A stretch of DNA of 64,000 nt. It comes from Aplectana chamaeleonis (Eukaryota; Nematoda; Chromadorea; Rhabditida; Cosmocercidae). Position 1 is the first letter of the stretch; each line of letters opens with the position of its first letter. The position numbers and the translations under genes were made by a program. Below the pieces are notes generated by a model. The model worked only from the letters and a program-made list of their open reading frames with translations. It was not told the origin of the DNA and did no database searches. The stretch spans positions 1,116,001 to 1,180,000 of the forward strand of contig JAPDOI010000134.1 in the NCBI GenBank assembly GCA_029168955.1, in the 5' to 3' direction. Shown here piece after piece: positions 35,883-46,893 of this stretch.

Positions 35883-38800
35883 ATGTTACTCTACTTGGTG
35901 TTAACGCTGGTCGCTGCCGGGCTCTGCTCACGATCGACGGGACCACATGTTCCGGAGAACAAGTACGAGACGTGCGCTTTCAAACTGGACCGAGGTGACG
36001 CGTGTTGCCCCATGCCGAACAATACCATCAGAGTGAGCTTACTATACATACATTTATTGTTTACCTCTCATTCAATCCCATACGATCTGTAAATACCCAA
36101 TTCCAGTACTATTTTGATGAAGAGCGAGATCAGTGCTTCACATATCTGTACGAGGGTTGCGGAGGAGGAAGAAATACATTCTACACTGAACACGAATGCA
36201 GGACAACATGTATACCAGGTAAGGTTTATTCACTTCCCAGAGACAATTTCACGATTTTTGCATTTATATCTGATAATAAGGACGTGTTGAAGAAAAAGTG
36301 ACCGCTCTTCGTCGTGATACATCGAGAGCTTACCAGAGATGCCACAAAACTTAGCTTCGCGGACGGGAAATGAAAAACAGGTTTAACTAGTGCATACATA
36401 ATTTTTAAATACACTGTTAAAGTATTTCAAATCGCTGCTTCTAAGGACTATATCCGTTTCTAAGGACTATACTATATTTAAAACCATATCCGATTTTTCT
36501 GCCATTTCGCGCTAGTAAGCTTTTGAGGTTAAGATATATAGCGATAGAGCGACAAGAAGCACTCAAATTTTAGAGTAAACTCGTTCAGAACTTGAGGAGC
36601 ACTCCTTTTCCTTCTTTTAAGCCTATCGTGGTATGTTATGTGTAATACACAAATGTCGAAGTTTGAACGTCGGGAATGGTTAAGCACCTCAAACTACTCG
36701 GGTTATTTGAATCTTTCTGCCTTTCTATTGTCGATAACTCTTTGTAAATAAGAAGCTTCCAATACTCATGTTTAAGTGCGAGCATCTCTCAAAATGAAGA
36801 ATCATAATTTTTGAATTGCCGAGATATTCCGCCGCACTTCTGTTCCTCGTGCTAGATAATCGATCGGGATAACGTTTTTCGGACCAGATGGCAGCTTTTA
36901 TGGGAGTAATGTATTTATTTTGAATACCTAACATTGAGGTCTCAAGCTTTGTCAACTGTCTTCACCTGACTCGCACATTAGATTTACACTTAAGGGCATT
37001 GTACGCGCTGGAAATAGCTGCCAAAATTTTCGTGTGCAAGCAAGCAGTTCGGGATAGCTACTCTGAGAAAATTTGCCACGTCAGGGCCGGGAAAGCACCG
37101 CGAACCTCGACTGTGCCGCGATAGTTCCGCGATAGTACGGCAGCGGCTCTGTGAACAAACGATTTTGTTGCCGTGTCTTGAGTGTGGTTAAACAAAATTG
37201 ACGCCGGTTCAATTACCCTAGTTTGAAGTACATTCCGTATTTCCTTATGCGCAAAAGCGGCTGTAGCCTCTGTCCCTATTAGACAGAGGACGTAACGACC
37301 GCAGGTGCATGTTTTTGTTCTTAGGCCCCCCTAGTTGTATTATCATTCTTGAATAACTTCATATAAGATAATCTCGCGGCTACGCGGTAGTGCCGGCGCG
37401 GCTCCGCGATAGTGCCGCTTCGGTGCCTGTAGGCTCAGAAGTGGCGCTGTCGCAGAGCCGCAGCGGCAATTTCTCTTAGAGTAACATCATCCACTGAGAT
37501 TGACGCTCTGAAAATGCGCCACTCAAAAGTCATAGCCACCGAAAAAAAACTGCTGTGGGGTCGATCTTTTCTGTGTCGATTATCTAGCAATTTTTCATGG
37601 AATGATGGTGTGATTGCCTAACAACATGGAAAACAATTATGGAACGAATCCCACATGCAGAAAAACATCGAAAATGACAGTTACGAGGTCTACAAATGTT
37701 GAAAAACTTCAAAAACGGTTTACACTGACAAACAAAGGTTATTCTGAAACTTTTTCAACATTTTCCTAACTAAACAGGCTAAGCAATACAAAAACACGGA
37801 AAAATAATTACGGTTTTCTGCGCGTACGAAGTCTTTAGGGGACCGCGCGCACCACGGCTAATCTGCGCAGCCGACCGCGCGCTCCAAGGCCAATCAATTC
37901 GGTCGATTTCAAAACCAGGATTTTCATTATGAATAAACCCGGTTGGATAGTGCAAAATGGAACAGGCTCTATTAAGTTGCTCACTCACGTGCGCTCGCGT
38001 CACGGTGCGGTAAGTGTTGCAAATGCCAAAAACCTACTGTTTGTTTTTGCACATCATACGACCAACTGACAATCGTTAGCGACATGAAAGAAGCACAGGA
38101 AAGTTAGTAATTTTGCAAAAAATCTCAATTTACTTGACTTCACTCTAATACGGGATGTCACGTTGCCGCGACCACCGCGCGACGATCTCTAACCGCGACG
38201 CAGCACGCATGGGTGAGCAATGTTTGAAACCCCAAACGATAAAGTTGGGTCATACCCACGGAAAAGAGGATGATCACTCAGACAGTAGGTTCGGGCGAAT
38301 CGCTGGCAGGTTGCGGGCGGATCGCCGCTTTAGAGCTTGCCGGCGATCCGCCCGCTAGCGTGATCAACTTTCCCAGGTGCCGCTATCCGCACGCCAAAAC
38401 ACAGCGATCCGGGCGCGGACACAACGAGAGGCATCGATCCGCCCGGCTAGGCCACGATGGGCAGCGATCCGCCCGTAACTTGCTGGGGTACCGCCCACAG
38501 AGGCCTTGATTAACAGCGGTCAGTCGGCACCTATTGTCCGAGTAGCTCATTTCTAACACGCATTGGTCTCTATGGCAGTTAGTACATTTATGACTGCTCC
38601 AAGGGGGGATCACTTCAATATTTACGTTTCAGCGGATAAGCACAACTGTGGTGGCAACAAGCCACCAACGGGAGGCTGCCATGAGCTCGACGAGAGGTGT
38701 CCAGCTGGTAGCAGTTGTATCAAGGGAGGTCTCGGCGTGGGAATTTGCTGCGACGATGCTAACGAAAGTGAGATTTTCTTATACTTTTTTGTTGAGTATA

Positions 38801-39313
38801 GATATATCTCTCAATAATGTCAAGTGTGTAATCTAACTCGATTACAGAAGAATGGGAAAAGGAGAGCAATCCCACATGTGAGGTCGGAGAAGTTCTCCTG
38901 CAAAATGTCTGGTGGGGCACGACAGTCTGGCTTGGCAAGAGCTGCTCACATAGGTAACAGTTGTCTCCTTATACCTGACCAAACATATCTATCTGGAGAT
39001 GTTCTAAGAGATGTCCCATTTCAGATTCTGCCCTTACACCTACGAGTGCATCCAGGGAAAACGTGTGGCTCACTGCTGTGGTCCGATTCCAAACTTCAAA
39101 GAGAAAACCTATCCGGAATCAGACAACTCAATCACTGATGGAGATGACGATATGGGTGAATACGTTGGAGGCGATCAAATGCCGGAGAAGTATGAACCAG
39201 ACAACGGTGGTAATGAACCCGGTAGCAATCCGTCATCTGGCATCTATGAAGGACAGCAGACGGTCGATCAACAACAAGGCGGGTATCGACGACGACGAGT
39301 ATTACGTGCATAG
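35883..39313 (+). CDS. Secreted Kunitz plus cysteine-rich (lustrin-like) repeat protein, five exons
   Basis: Exons: 35883-36032, 36107-36218, 38633-38767, 38848-38953 and 39025-39313; they sum to 792 bp (263 residues plus stop) with every codon phase preserved. All introns are GT-AG. The start ATG directly follows ctccatttcag, as expected for a trans-splice acceptor. Residues 1-15 are a hydrophobic signal peptide (MLLYLVLTLVAAG). One Kunitz domain spans exons 1-2; its second half is canonical (C-x7-C-x12-C-x3-C, ending CRTTCIPG). The first half is unusual: CC at the second cysteine and longer spacing to the third. Exons 3-5 encode two cysteine-rich repeats, each ending in a CC pair (GICC, HCCG). 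The tail is acidic, Asp/Gly/Asn-rich and ends in RRRR. Likely secreted; protease inhibition is doubtful because no clear basic P1 residue follows the second cysteine. Similar architectures are known in nematode extracellular and cuticle-associated proteins. Possible poly(A) signal attaaa near 39335. Confidence 0.88.
37206..37228 (+). other. Spliced-leader-1-like sequence
   Basis: ggttcaattaccctagtttg followed by aag resembles the nematode SL1 leader, with substitutions at positions 5 and 14 and one extra A near the end. It lies inside intron 2 of the Kunitz gene. The downstream bases do not resemble an SL RNA gene body, and I see no Sm site, so it is not an SL RNA gene. It may mark a retroposed trans-spliced transcript, or be chance. 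Confidence 0.3.
38313..38355. repeat. Perfect 15-bp-arm GC-rich hairpin
   Basis: gcgggcggatcgccg and its exact complement cggcgatccgcccgc flank a 13-base loop. Further cgatccgcccg copies follow at about 38430 and 38466. A probable MITE core within intron 2. Confidence 0.8.
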
Positions 39314-39439
39314 ATGGTTGCTAATAATTCAGAATAGTATTAAAAATCTTCTAAAATTGAGTTTTAGCTGATCCGAAAAGTTTTGAGTTACTGAGCATTA
39401 CATCATTTCTGGTGAAATCTGAAAAATCTCAGAAGTGAG

Positions 39440-40140
39440 CTTTAAGGCGTCGTTTATATGTACATACCCTCTATAAAATGTCGTACTTCACATCAGTCGA
39501 GGCGCAAGCGGCGCGCGCGACGCCTGGGCCTCCGTCTGCTCTCCGCTCTCTCACTTTCTCTAACCTCCGCTACGCAACAGCATGCGTAGGAACCGTGTGA
39601 ATTTCGCCGTTTTATAGCCTGTACGTCCACCGCGAAGCGGCGCGACGAAGTGCAATCCTATAATATTGATCACGCGGCGGGCACGATCAATATTAGAACC
39701 CGAATAGATTTCCGCTACTGAAGAAGGCAGCAGCATGCAATGGAGTAATTGGTCGTAAGACCCCGCGTGATCGATACTCCTCCGTACTGCTGCGCATTTC
39801 AGCGGCGGGACTCTAATCGGCCCTTGTGGGCAGTTTACACTTCCATTACCAAGTGAAGTGAATTGCGATTCTATAATATTGATCGCCACGCGTCGCGCGA
39901 TCAATATCATAAATTTGCACTTTGCCGCACCACTCGTCAGCGAAACTATAAACGACCCCTTAGGCTTAGTGCATACTTCCCACGTCGCATGACAGCGACA
40001 GCGCACATCAGCAATATTGACGGTCGATTTATATGACAAACACTATGTCGCGTCGCTAGTCGCGCGAAGTATGTACTAGGTCTTATCGGATTGCACTTCG
40101 CCGCGCCGCTCGGCGGTGAAAGTATAAACAACGAACGCCT
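39440..40140. mobile_element. Nest of GC-rich MITEs
   Basis: Starts ttaaggcgtcgtttata and ends with gtataaacaacgaacgcct. It contains at least three pieces: a 39470-39610 repeat related to 56690-56850 and 54955-55080 (cctccgtctgctctccgctc, gcgtaggaacc), cctataatattgatc blocks at 39655 and 39860, and a 120-bp MITE at 39961-40080 (catacttccc to gcgcgaagtatg). Confidence 0.65.
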
Positions 40141-40404
40141 CAAGAGTGCTAACGTAGTGTCAGAGAACAGATGGCAGAGAAAAAAGGCGAAATGACCAGG
40201 AAATAAAAAAGAGACAGAGATCTCCACACATACCTGGTTTATCCCATCATACAATAGGGCAAAACCCAGCCCATGCTGGCGCTGATTTTGACCAACTTCT
40301 GACCGGAGGTTACAACTCCATTCCCTCTCCCAGTGTACCAAACCTGGGCGATATTCGGCATCAGTTCAAACTGCGCATTCGTCCATAGCAGACTGGTATG
40401 CTGG

Positions 40405-40512
40405 CTAGTTGATCGAACCCACAGCTCAAAATGCGTGGCTGCCCTCTCATCACTGCGGCGCGCCTTGCAGCGGGGATCCACGCAGCCGTGAGCTGTGGAT
40501 TCGATCAACAAG
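40405..40512. mobile_element. Small palindromic element
   Basis: gttgatcgaacccacagctc near 40408 is mirrored by gagctgtggattcgatcaac at about 40490-40509, with gcgtgg/ccacgc pairing further in. Confidence 0.7.
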
Positions 40513-42620
40513 CCTGTTTCGCTCTCCACAGGATGCCGTTGAATTGACCCGGGTGAAAAATACATATCTTTGTGAGAAAATGACTGTACGAGCAGACGTA
40601 GTCGGGTTAAACAGAGAGGTAAGTATAATACATTCATTGCACAATCGAATAATGGATCTTGACATGGTATAATGGCGCGGCAAGTTACATACAGTGACTA
40701 GTATACATACTCTACAAGTGCAATTCAATGACGAGTCACAATAAAAGAACAAAACGAAAGGTTAGTAAACCCATAAGAGTATTGGCTAGAAGTATCGCAC
40801 GCATTTCTCGACCGTATAACAACTCAACAAGTGCTCATCAGATGCAACATAAATCAAAGCTTTAGTCCACCGTCATAGTCGGCGAGAGCCGGATTGAGCC
40901 GCCCTCTCCCGTCTCTAAAGTGCCGGCTTGATGCCAGTCGATTCTGCAGGCGCACCTGAGCGCACTGCGGCCGGCTGAGTCCGGCTACAACGGGAGGATT
41001 TTTCACCTCAGTGAGCAATGCATTGCATGCGTAACAACCGGATCGGCTACGGTTGGATCAGTACAGACTAAGCGGGCTCAGTCCAGTCGCATCGGGGGCA
41101 TTTCCCTGCTTGCGGGAACAAAGTATTACATGCGTATCGACTGGGACGGCCACGGATGGCAGAGGCGCGTTCAGTCCGGCCATAGCAGATGGATTTTTTT
41201 GTACCATGATATCGACCCGGCTGGCTACAGCCGATCGGGTTGTTGATGCATTACTCCCCGAGAAAGGAGCTCAGACGAGTTTAACGTTCTTACGCGACGC
41301 GCGTGGCGGAAATCCGTACTGTTCACTTCATCGCTGGAGCGTGTTTACCACCAGCTCCAGAAAATTCATGGCACGGTTACAGTAAACGCGCTATAGCGCT
41401 GGAGCAAACAGAGCGAATTTCTATCGCGCGCGTCACGTCAAAGCGTGAAACTCGTCCCGGCTCCTCCCTCCCTCCAACAGCGACTATGACTTGGGCCTAA
41501 GGGGGAGCAAGGACATTGCCAAGATGCGAAAGCAGTGGAATCGCTCTTGAAAGCACGGAATCACAAAGGAAAATTTCGGTGTTAATTGGAACATTTCTAG
41601 AAAAATCTCTTTCAGTGACAACTAAGTTCAGTTACAAGCATGCACATCCCTACTGAACGTTTGACACCAAAATTCCTCCCGAGTCCCTGATCAGATTTTC
41701 CTCAGCCATTCAGCGCACAGTTTCCGACGGAACGCCAATTGTCTGATTTTTCCCGCTCAGCTTGTTCAGCAGCATGTGAATGTACGCAGCCTACAAAGAG
41801 AATTTCTACTATCAAAAATATACACCACTCAGGATACCTCATAAACAGCAAGATCCTTCAAAGTGGTTAAAGGCAGCGTTAGCGAAGAATCCCTATCCCG
41901 AACTTTTTTTGTTGGTATATCTTATTCAATGCAAACCAACCTGTGGGGTTCGGATCCTCATCTGATGACCATGCGCCCGTGCGTTCACCTCAAGGAACGG
42001 TTTGTTAGGCTCAAATGACCATTTCAGTTCACGATGATCATATGACGCCATCATGGCCATGGTGGCAGCATTTATCAGATGCAGGCCATAGTCGTTAATC
42101 CCACAATGTGCGCGCACAGTCGCCATGTGAGGCTGAAATCGAGTTTTCTAAGTAATTCTAACAAATCCTTCGAATATGGAGTACTTTTGTAGTCATCGCG
42201 CGCTGTTTTCGCTTCTGTAAAGAGCCTGGGGCGCGGTCGGTCTCACAATGAACGTGCGTCGAATTGGGTCAATGCCGCTGCGCCAGTTTCGGTCCTACCG
42301 CAGCTGATTAGGAAACGTTTTACCTGTCTACAATGACTCGGAAAACTACGCTCCTCATACAAGATTAGTTCATGCTCGAATTTTACGAATACCGCCGGGA
42401 AATTCTGAAAGAAAGTGTTTTGATTGCTCCGCGAGGTGAGGTGAGGATCATACTTCCTGCGACGAGCGACGCAAAGCAATGTTAACCATCGACCAGAAAT
42501 CGATATTCCTGATATGCTGTGTCGCCGTCGCTGGTCGCGGGAAGTACGTTCCAGCCCTAAGTGTGAATCAGGGAGATTATTTTCATCTCGGATTCGGCTC
42601 AATACTTCCAGCTGGTGGTT
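40513..42620. other. Spacer without supported gene
   Basis: GC-rich repeat wording (gccggctgagtccggct and related) around 40900-41250, a lone MITE terminus at about 41866 (aaaggcagcgtt), and a MITE of the GGCCGG-ATCATACTT family at 42440-42553. Open frames are short and without motifs. Confidence 0.5.
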
Positions 42621-42626
42621 ATTTAA

Positions 42627-43073
42627 AGACAGTGTTCACGATGAATATCGCACTCGAGTTCGACCCAAAAATGGGATTGTTTGGTCGTGAGGTAACTAAT
42701 AGTGAAGAAACAGCGAAGAAAAACGTCCAAAATAGGTCAAAATAACGGTTTCTAAATTCAGGGCATGGACGAGAATCATGGGCCCTGCTGATTTCGGCAA
42801 GCGCACGGTAATCGCGAAATCTGCGCGAATCGATCATGCTAATCGCGGCAGAGTTGCTTGGCAATTTACCATCTAAACGTGTGCGGCGCCACAAGCTCGT
42901 CCGATTGGGGGGCGGACCGGGATAGGTAGGCGCTGCAGGATAGCTTTCAAAGCCGCTTTTATTGATTTCTGGCCAGTTTTCGTTGCTTTCTTCGACCCTA
43001 TCCTCTCCAGCATCTGCCAACTTGGTGTGTCACACCGAGACCTCGAGAACGAGATTTATCGTGAACACTGCCT
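42627..43073. mobile_element. TTAA-type MITE (AGGCAGTG family)
   Basis: Left TTAA (42623-42626) followed by agacagtgttcacgat; the right end is atcgtgaacactgcct, then TTAC in place of TTAA. 447 bp with a good inverted repeat (about 16 bp). Confidence 0.75.
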
Positions 43074-43074
43074 T

Positions 43075-43523
43075 ACAAGGGAACCACAATTGAGAACGGC
43101 CCCTGCCTGATTCCAATAGTGTCTTTGAAATCGTACAAGATCCTCTAGGAACGAAGTTATGGCCCCTCAAAGATTGAGCTACGAAAGCGTGGTGGACGAG
43201 TTGTCCGTGACTTGTAACTTCCGTCATTTGCAACCGATGTATGCGAGCCGACTTGCGTGGATAGAGAGGCTGAGAAAGAAGGGAAGAACGGGGCTATTGA
43301 TCGGAAATCATCGCTCATCTCGCCACTGTTGAGCTCGAAAAATCGTAAAAGGGGCGTGCCAAAGTGGCTTCCTGGTATGGGCGCCCCAGTGTGGCTTTCC
43401 CCTATATCTCGCCTATTCGGAGGAATTGAGAGCTCGCACTTGTCAGGTGTTATATGGGGTGGGCCTACTTCACAATTATGTTTAAATCTCAGATATCGCC
43501 CCAAAGCTTGGACTGTGCATTTA
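43075..43523. mobile_element. Partial MITE related to 26558-27041, opposite orientation
   Basis: The right end ttggactgtgcattta matches the terminus of the 26558-27041 element. The open frame on the minus strand (43157-43504) resembles the one in that copy. The left end abuts the preceding MITE and is truncated. Confidence 0.6.
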
Positions 43524-43612
43524 AACCAAATCGGCTAAAATCTATAAGGTATCGACTAATGATCTTCATATATATGATCAGCTTCCTACGCTTCTTTACA
43601 TTAGTGCCACAG

Positions 43613-43625
43613 GGTTCCTCTTTTT
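43613..43625. repeat. Target-site duplication, left of PLE
   Basis: ggttcctcttttt, identical to 47881-47893. It abuts the truncated terminal repeat of the inverted PLE copy. Confidence 0.9.
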
Positions 43626-43670
43626 AATTGTGTAAATGAACTGGACCACGAGGTTGATATACAGTTTACT

Positions 43671-43710
43671 GGCTTACGCACGTTTCGGCGAAATCGCCTT
43701 CTTCAGAGCC
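43671..43710 (-). ncRNA. Hammerhead-ribozyme-like motif, inverted PLE copy
   Basis: Read on the minus strand: stem I ggct/agcc, core CTGAAGA, stem II ggcg/cgcc, GAAA, stem III acg/cgt with a 2-base loop, and a TA cleavage dinucleotide. Identical to the motif at 47752-47791. One extra A lies between CTGAAGA and stem II compared with the minimal consensus. Confidence 0.65.
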
Positions 43711-43914
43711 TGAAAGGAGCAAATCAGAAATGTGATTACCCGGCCAAATGTCGGCTAAACCTTACTGAGATTCGAGAGAGATTTTTCCAAAACGTAGCCA
43801 AAAACAGAGAAATTAAGAAATTACCGCACCTCGGCAGGAAACTCGCTAGATGAATCAGCACGATAGAACGGTGGTGGAAAGCGGAGCACAGGACGAGACC
43901 GCTGCCTCTCGACG

Positions 43915-44781
43915 TTAAAATGCGAGTCTGAGGTAGGTCTTGAGTTCTCCAGCTATATATAGGCATTCCCCCTTCCGATTGATTTTTGGGTCGCTCGCCT
44001 GGATCCAAAAAGCTTCCAGGGTTTTTCTGGCAGGGGTATCGTTTTCTCGCCCCAATATCTCGACCTTGACGTGATAATTATCGCCATTGTGCGCGTTAAC
44101 ACGGTGACACCCCAGAACTGTTGATACCCGGAGCTTATCTTTCCTATCTAAGTGCTCTTTGACTCTAACATAGAGCGGCCGCGATGTCTCCCCAATATAT
44201 TGCTCGCCGCAGAGTTGGCACGAGATCCTGTAGACCACACCGCATGCAGTGCAATCTCCCTCTCTACCAAATGGGCAAACCACACAATTGGGAGTAGTGC
44301 AAATGCGGTCATATAGACGGTTTCGGATAAGACGGTTTCTGAGGTTGTTAGGGGGTATGTCGACGATTGCGACGGAGCTTTCCAGACCAGCTTTTTTTAG
44401 GCATTTGCGCAAAGATCTGCTCACTTCATCAGAAATGAAGGGCATTTTTAGGGGTATTTTGCTCTCAATCGCTGTTTCCTGTTCTCCCCGGCGCGCGGCT
44501 GGGCCCCTGGATCTACGTCGGACCAAAGTTGTGGGATATCCGTTCAAAGCTGCAATATCATGCGCCATTTGAACAGATTCTTTTTGTTCGTCTTCTCCGG
44601 TGCAGACGCATTTCGCTGTTCGGTACATATTTTTAACAATTGCCCTTTTTGTGTGCGATGGGTGAGCTGATTGGTAATGCACAATTATATTTTTGTTACT
44701 AGGTTTACGATACCATTTTGTTGCAAAAACGCCCCCAGAGAATTTTATTTGTACACTTAGGAAAGGGAGCCAATTTACCAC
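43915..44781 (-). CDS. PLE RT C-terminal part plus GIY-YIG endonuclease (truncated copy, open)
   Basis: A 288-codon frame with no break. It starts within the RT thumb region (an internal Met, VNWLPFLSVQIK), then a basic linker, then a Cys cluster (CTTPNCVVC, CTACG) and the endonuclease core GVVYRISC, QYIGET and RPLYVRVKEHL. It ends GELKTYLRLAF. Compared with the forward copy it lacks the stop at 46893 and the frame change before 47179, so the endonuclease domain here is the better-preserved one. It has no promoter of its own that I can see, and the RT catalytic motifs are absent, so it could act at most in trans. Confidence 0.85.
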   Translation of the reverse strand: MVNWLPFLSVQIKFSGGVFATKWYRKPSNKNIIVHYQSAHPSHTKRAIVKNMYRTAKCVCTGEDEQKESVQMAHDIAALNGYPTTLVRRRSRGPAARRGEQETAIESKIPLKMPFISDEVSRSLRKCLKKAGLESSVAIVDIPPNNLRNRLIRNRLYDRICTTPNCVVCPFGREGDCTACGVVYRISCQLCGEQYIGETSRPLYVRVKEHLDRKDKLRVSTVLGCHRVNAHNGDNYHVKVEILGRENDTPARKTLEAFWIQASDPKINRKGECLYIAGELKTYLRLAF

Positions 44782-44793
44782 CGGTTTTTCCCG

Positions 44794-44881
44794 GTAAACT
44801 GTATATCAACCTCGTGGTCCAGTTCATTTACACAATTACTACGGATTCACAATGCCGAGGTTTATGGAGAGTCGCACCTGG
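44794..44881 (+). repeat. 5' terminal repeat of the forward PLE copy
   Basis: 88 bp (gtaaactgtatatcaacctc ... gtcgcacctgg), identical in wording to 47793-47880. It includes the start codon of the first ORF (44852). The hammerhead core that precedes this sequence at the 3' end is absent here. Confidence 0.88.
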
Positions 44882-45785
44882 AGACTTATGCGAAACGTCC
44901 CAACTGAATTCCATCGACTCATCAGGGAAGTCTTGTCTCTGAGGCAAAAGATAGTCTCAGTCAGACAATCCGTCCACTTTCTCCGCCGTTGCCTGCAGAA
45001 TCGTATCGTGCCGAACTTTATCACCCGAAAACGACTACGAGATCTATGCGGCAGCCGAGTCAACGATCGACAAATACTCCAAATCGAGCTGTGCCTTCTA
45101 CGCATGGCACTTCGAGACAAAAGAGATCATTTGTTTTCTATGTTGAATAAGTGTATGTGTAAGGAAGTATATTGCGTTAAATATTTGGAGGGTCGTGTCT
45201 GGCAGAGAATAGTGGACGGATCAAAAACGATCTGTGACTCTATTCGGTCTAATGTAAAACAAACTTTGCAAGCGAAATTCGAGAGACTTTTGAGTACATC
45301 ACGTGGCCAAGAGAGGGAGATTTCGAGTGCCGTGTCTTCACGGAACCCTAGTGGTCACGCAGTGAAACGTTACAGGAACGGAGCTTATTTCTACTCAATC
45401 TCGAGTTACGGTATTAGGCGATTTCCACCTTTCCGAGAACGCTCGTTCAATTCTGGAAATGGGTCCCAGTTTCTCACCATCTCAACCTATCTCTACTATC
45501 ACCATGCGCAAAGTAATTTGTAGCCTTCACGGACTCCAAGACCGGCTGCGCTATAAAGCTAACATAGGCAATGCAATATTACCTGCGCCAATCAGAGCTT
45601 TACCCCAAATTCCCTTCCCCAACACCTTTTTCAAGCAGCAGGACCCTAATCTAGGCTCTGATATCACTTTTCGCATTTTTGCCGACGAGGTTTTCAAAGT
45701 TTTTGACCGCGCTCGCAAAGGAAGGATCTCGTCAAATCTTTCCCCGCTCAGGCTTGTGGACTCAGAGAGATTCGGGAGTTGGTAG
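44852..45785 (+). pseudogene. PLE N-terminal region (frame-shifted)
   Basis: The first frame (44852-45523) begins MPRFMESRTWRLM and is helical, rich in R, L and Q (SLRQKIVSVRQSVHFLRR). It is overlapped by a second frame (45459-45785) that continues the protein with a conserved-looking QDRLRYKANIGNAI and DVVFKVFDRAR-like wording (here DEVFKVFDRAR). The shift is near 45500. This is the region N-terminal to the RT in PLEs; no catalytic role is visible. Confidence 0.75.
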
Positions 45786-45960
45786 AGTCTAAGGCAATAC
45801 GCCTTTCCGTCAGCGATAAGGGAGGGAGTTTGTCATAATCCCTGACCAGCTGGACAAGGCTATAACGGAGCAACATCTGCGGGATATCTCACTTTACCGT
45901 CCCTCCTCTGCCAAAGAATTCCAAGCACAGTATCGTAGACTCAACAGAGAGTGGGTTAGA

Positions 45961-46893
45961 GTGGGAAAATCAGCGGATTTGAATCCGTCTTTCATTACTC
46001 GCCTCAAAATTGACTCGCCAACTTGCCCGGTTTTATACCTGCTCGTAAAGACCCACAAGTTTCCAACGGGAGAAGATCTGGCTACTATCTCTCCTAGCTC
46101 TATCAAAGTCAGACCCATCGTTAGCTGCGTGGGTGGTCCCACAGATAGGATTGCCTGGTTTATTAACAGCATTCTAAAACAAATGCTAGCTCACATCCCG
46201 GCCCACCTTCCCAACACCCGCGCGTTCCTTGACCATCTCCGCATCATTCAGCCCTCAAACCCTTGCATAATGGAGTCTTTCGATGCCACAGCCCTCTACA
46301 CCAATGTCAGCAATGACCATGCTATGGAGGCCGTTTTCGAGCTTCTTACCCAACACCAAGGCTCCATTAACATGTATGGGTTTTCAATTGAGCAGCTAAT
46401 GACACTTCTCAAGGAGTGTCTTAAATGCAATATCTTCAGATGGTCAGGTCAATACTTTAGCCAGGTCAGAGGGCTGGCCATGGGACAGCGCTTAGCTCCG
46501 ACGCTCGCCATAGCATTTATGGGTAAAATCGAATCTCCGGTGCTAGCACGGCTTCCTATGCTATACTGTAGGTACATAGACGACTGCTTTGTCGTCTGCC
46601 CCACACAGGAGGAAATGGACCAGTGTTTTGAACTCCTCAATAATCAATCGGAAAACGTTAAATTTACCCGGGAAAAACCGGTGGTAAATTGGCTCCCTTT
46701 CCTAAATGTACAAATAAAATTCTCTGGGGGCGTTTTTGCAACAAAATGGTATCGTAAACCTAGTAACAAAAATATAATTGTGCATTACCAATCAGCTCAC
46801 CCATCGCACACAAAAAGGGCAATTGTTAAAAATATGTACCGAACAGCGAAATGCGTCTGCACCGGAGAAGACGAACAAAAAGAATCTGCTTGA
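45961..46893 (+). pseudogene. PLE reverse transcriptase
   Basis: A 310-codon frame holding all central RT motifs: LYLLVKTHK, KVRPIVSCVGGPTDRIAWF, MESFDATALYTNV (motif A with the first Asp), RGLAMGQRLAPTLA (motif B) and CRYIDDCFVV (motif C, YIDD). The RT thumb follows (VNWLPFLNVQIKF). The upstream part of the domain (45785-45960) is in the same sense but frame-broken. The frame ends at a TGA where the inverted copy reads on, so translation would stop before the endonuclease. The RT core itself looks intact. Confidence 0.92.

Larger units (their letters stand above)
36219..38632 (+). other. Long repeat-filled intron 2 of the Kunitz gene
   Basis: GT donor at 36219 (ccaggtaagg) and acceptor tttacgtttcag at 38632. 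At 2.4 kb it is far longer than the gene's other introns (71-80 bp). It holds GC-rich relics at 37095-37150 and 37370-37470, a MITE terminus near 37800-37860 and a strong hairpin at 38313-38355. No coding exon is needed inside it, because phase is conserved across it. Confidence 0.75.
43626..44793 (-). mobile_element. Inverted 5'-truncated Penelope-like element copy
   Basis: The reverse complement of this segment matches about 46670-47836 of the forward copy: the end of the RT, the linker, the GIY-YIG endonuclease, the 3' untranslated region, the hammerhead-like motif and the first 44 bp of the terminal repeat. It joins the forward copy head to head at 44793/44794 with no spacer. Such partial copies joined to a full copy are a known feature of Penelope-like elements. 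Confidence 0.9.

Noticed and set aside
37206..37300. An SL1 RNA gene
   Set aside because: Only the leader-like part is present. The donor context, hairpins and Sm site of an SL RNA are not seen downstream.
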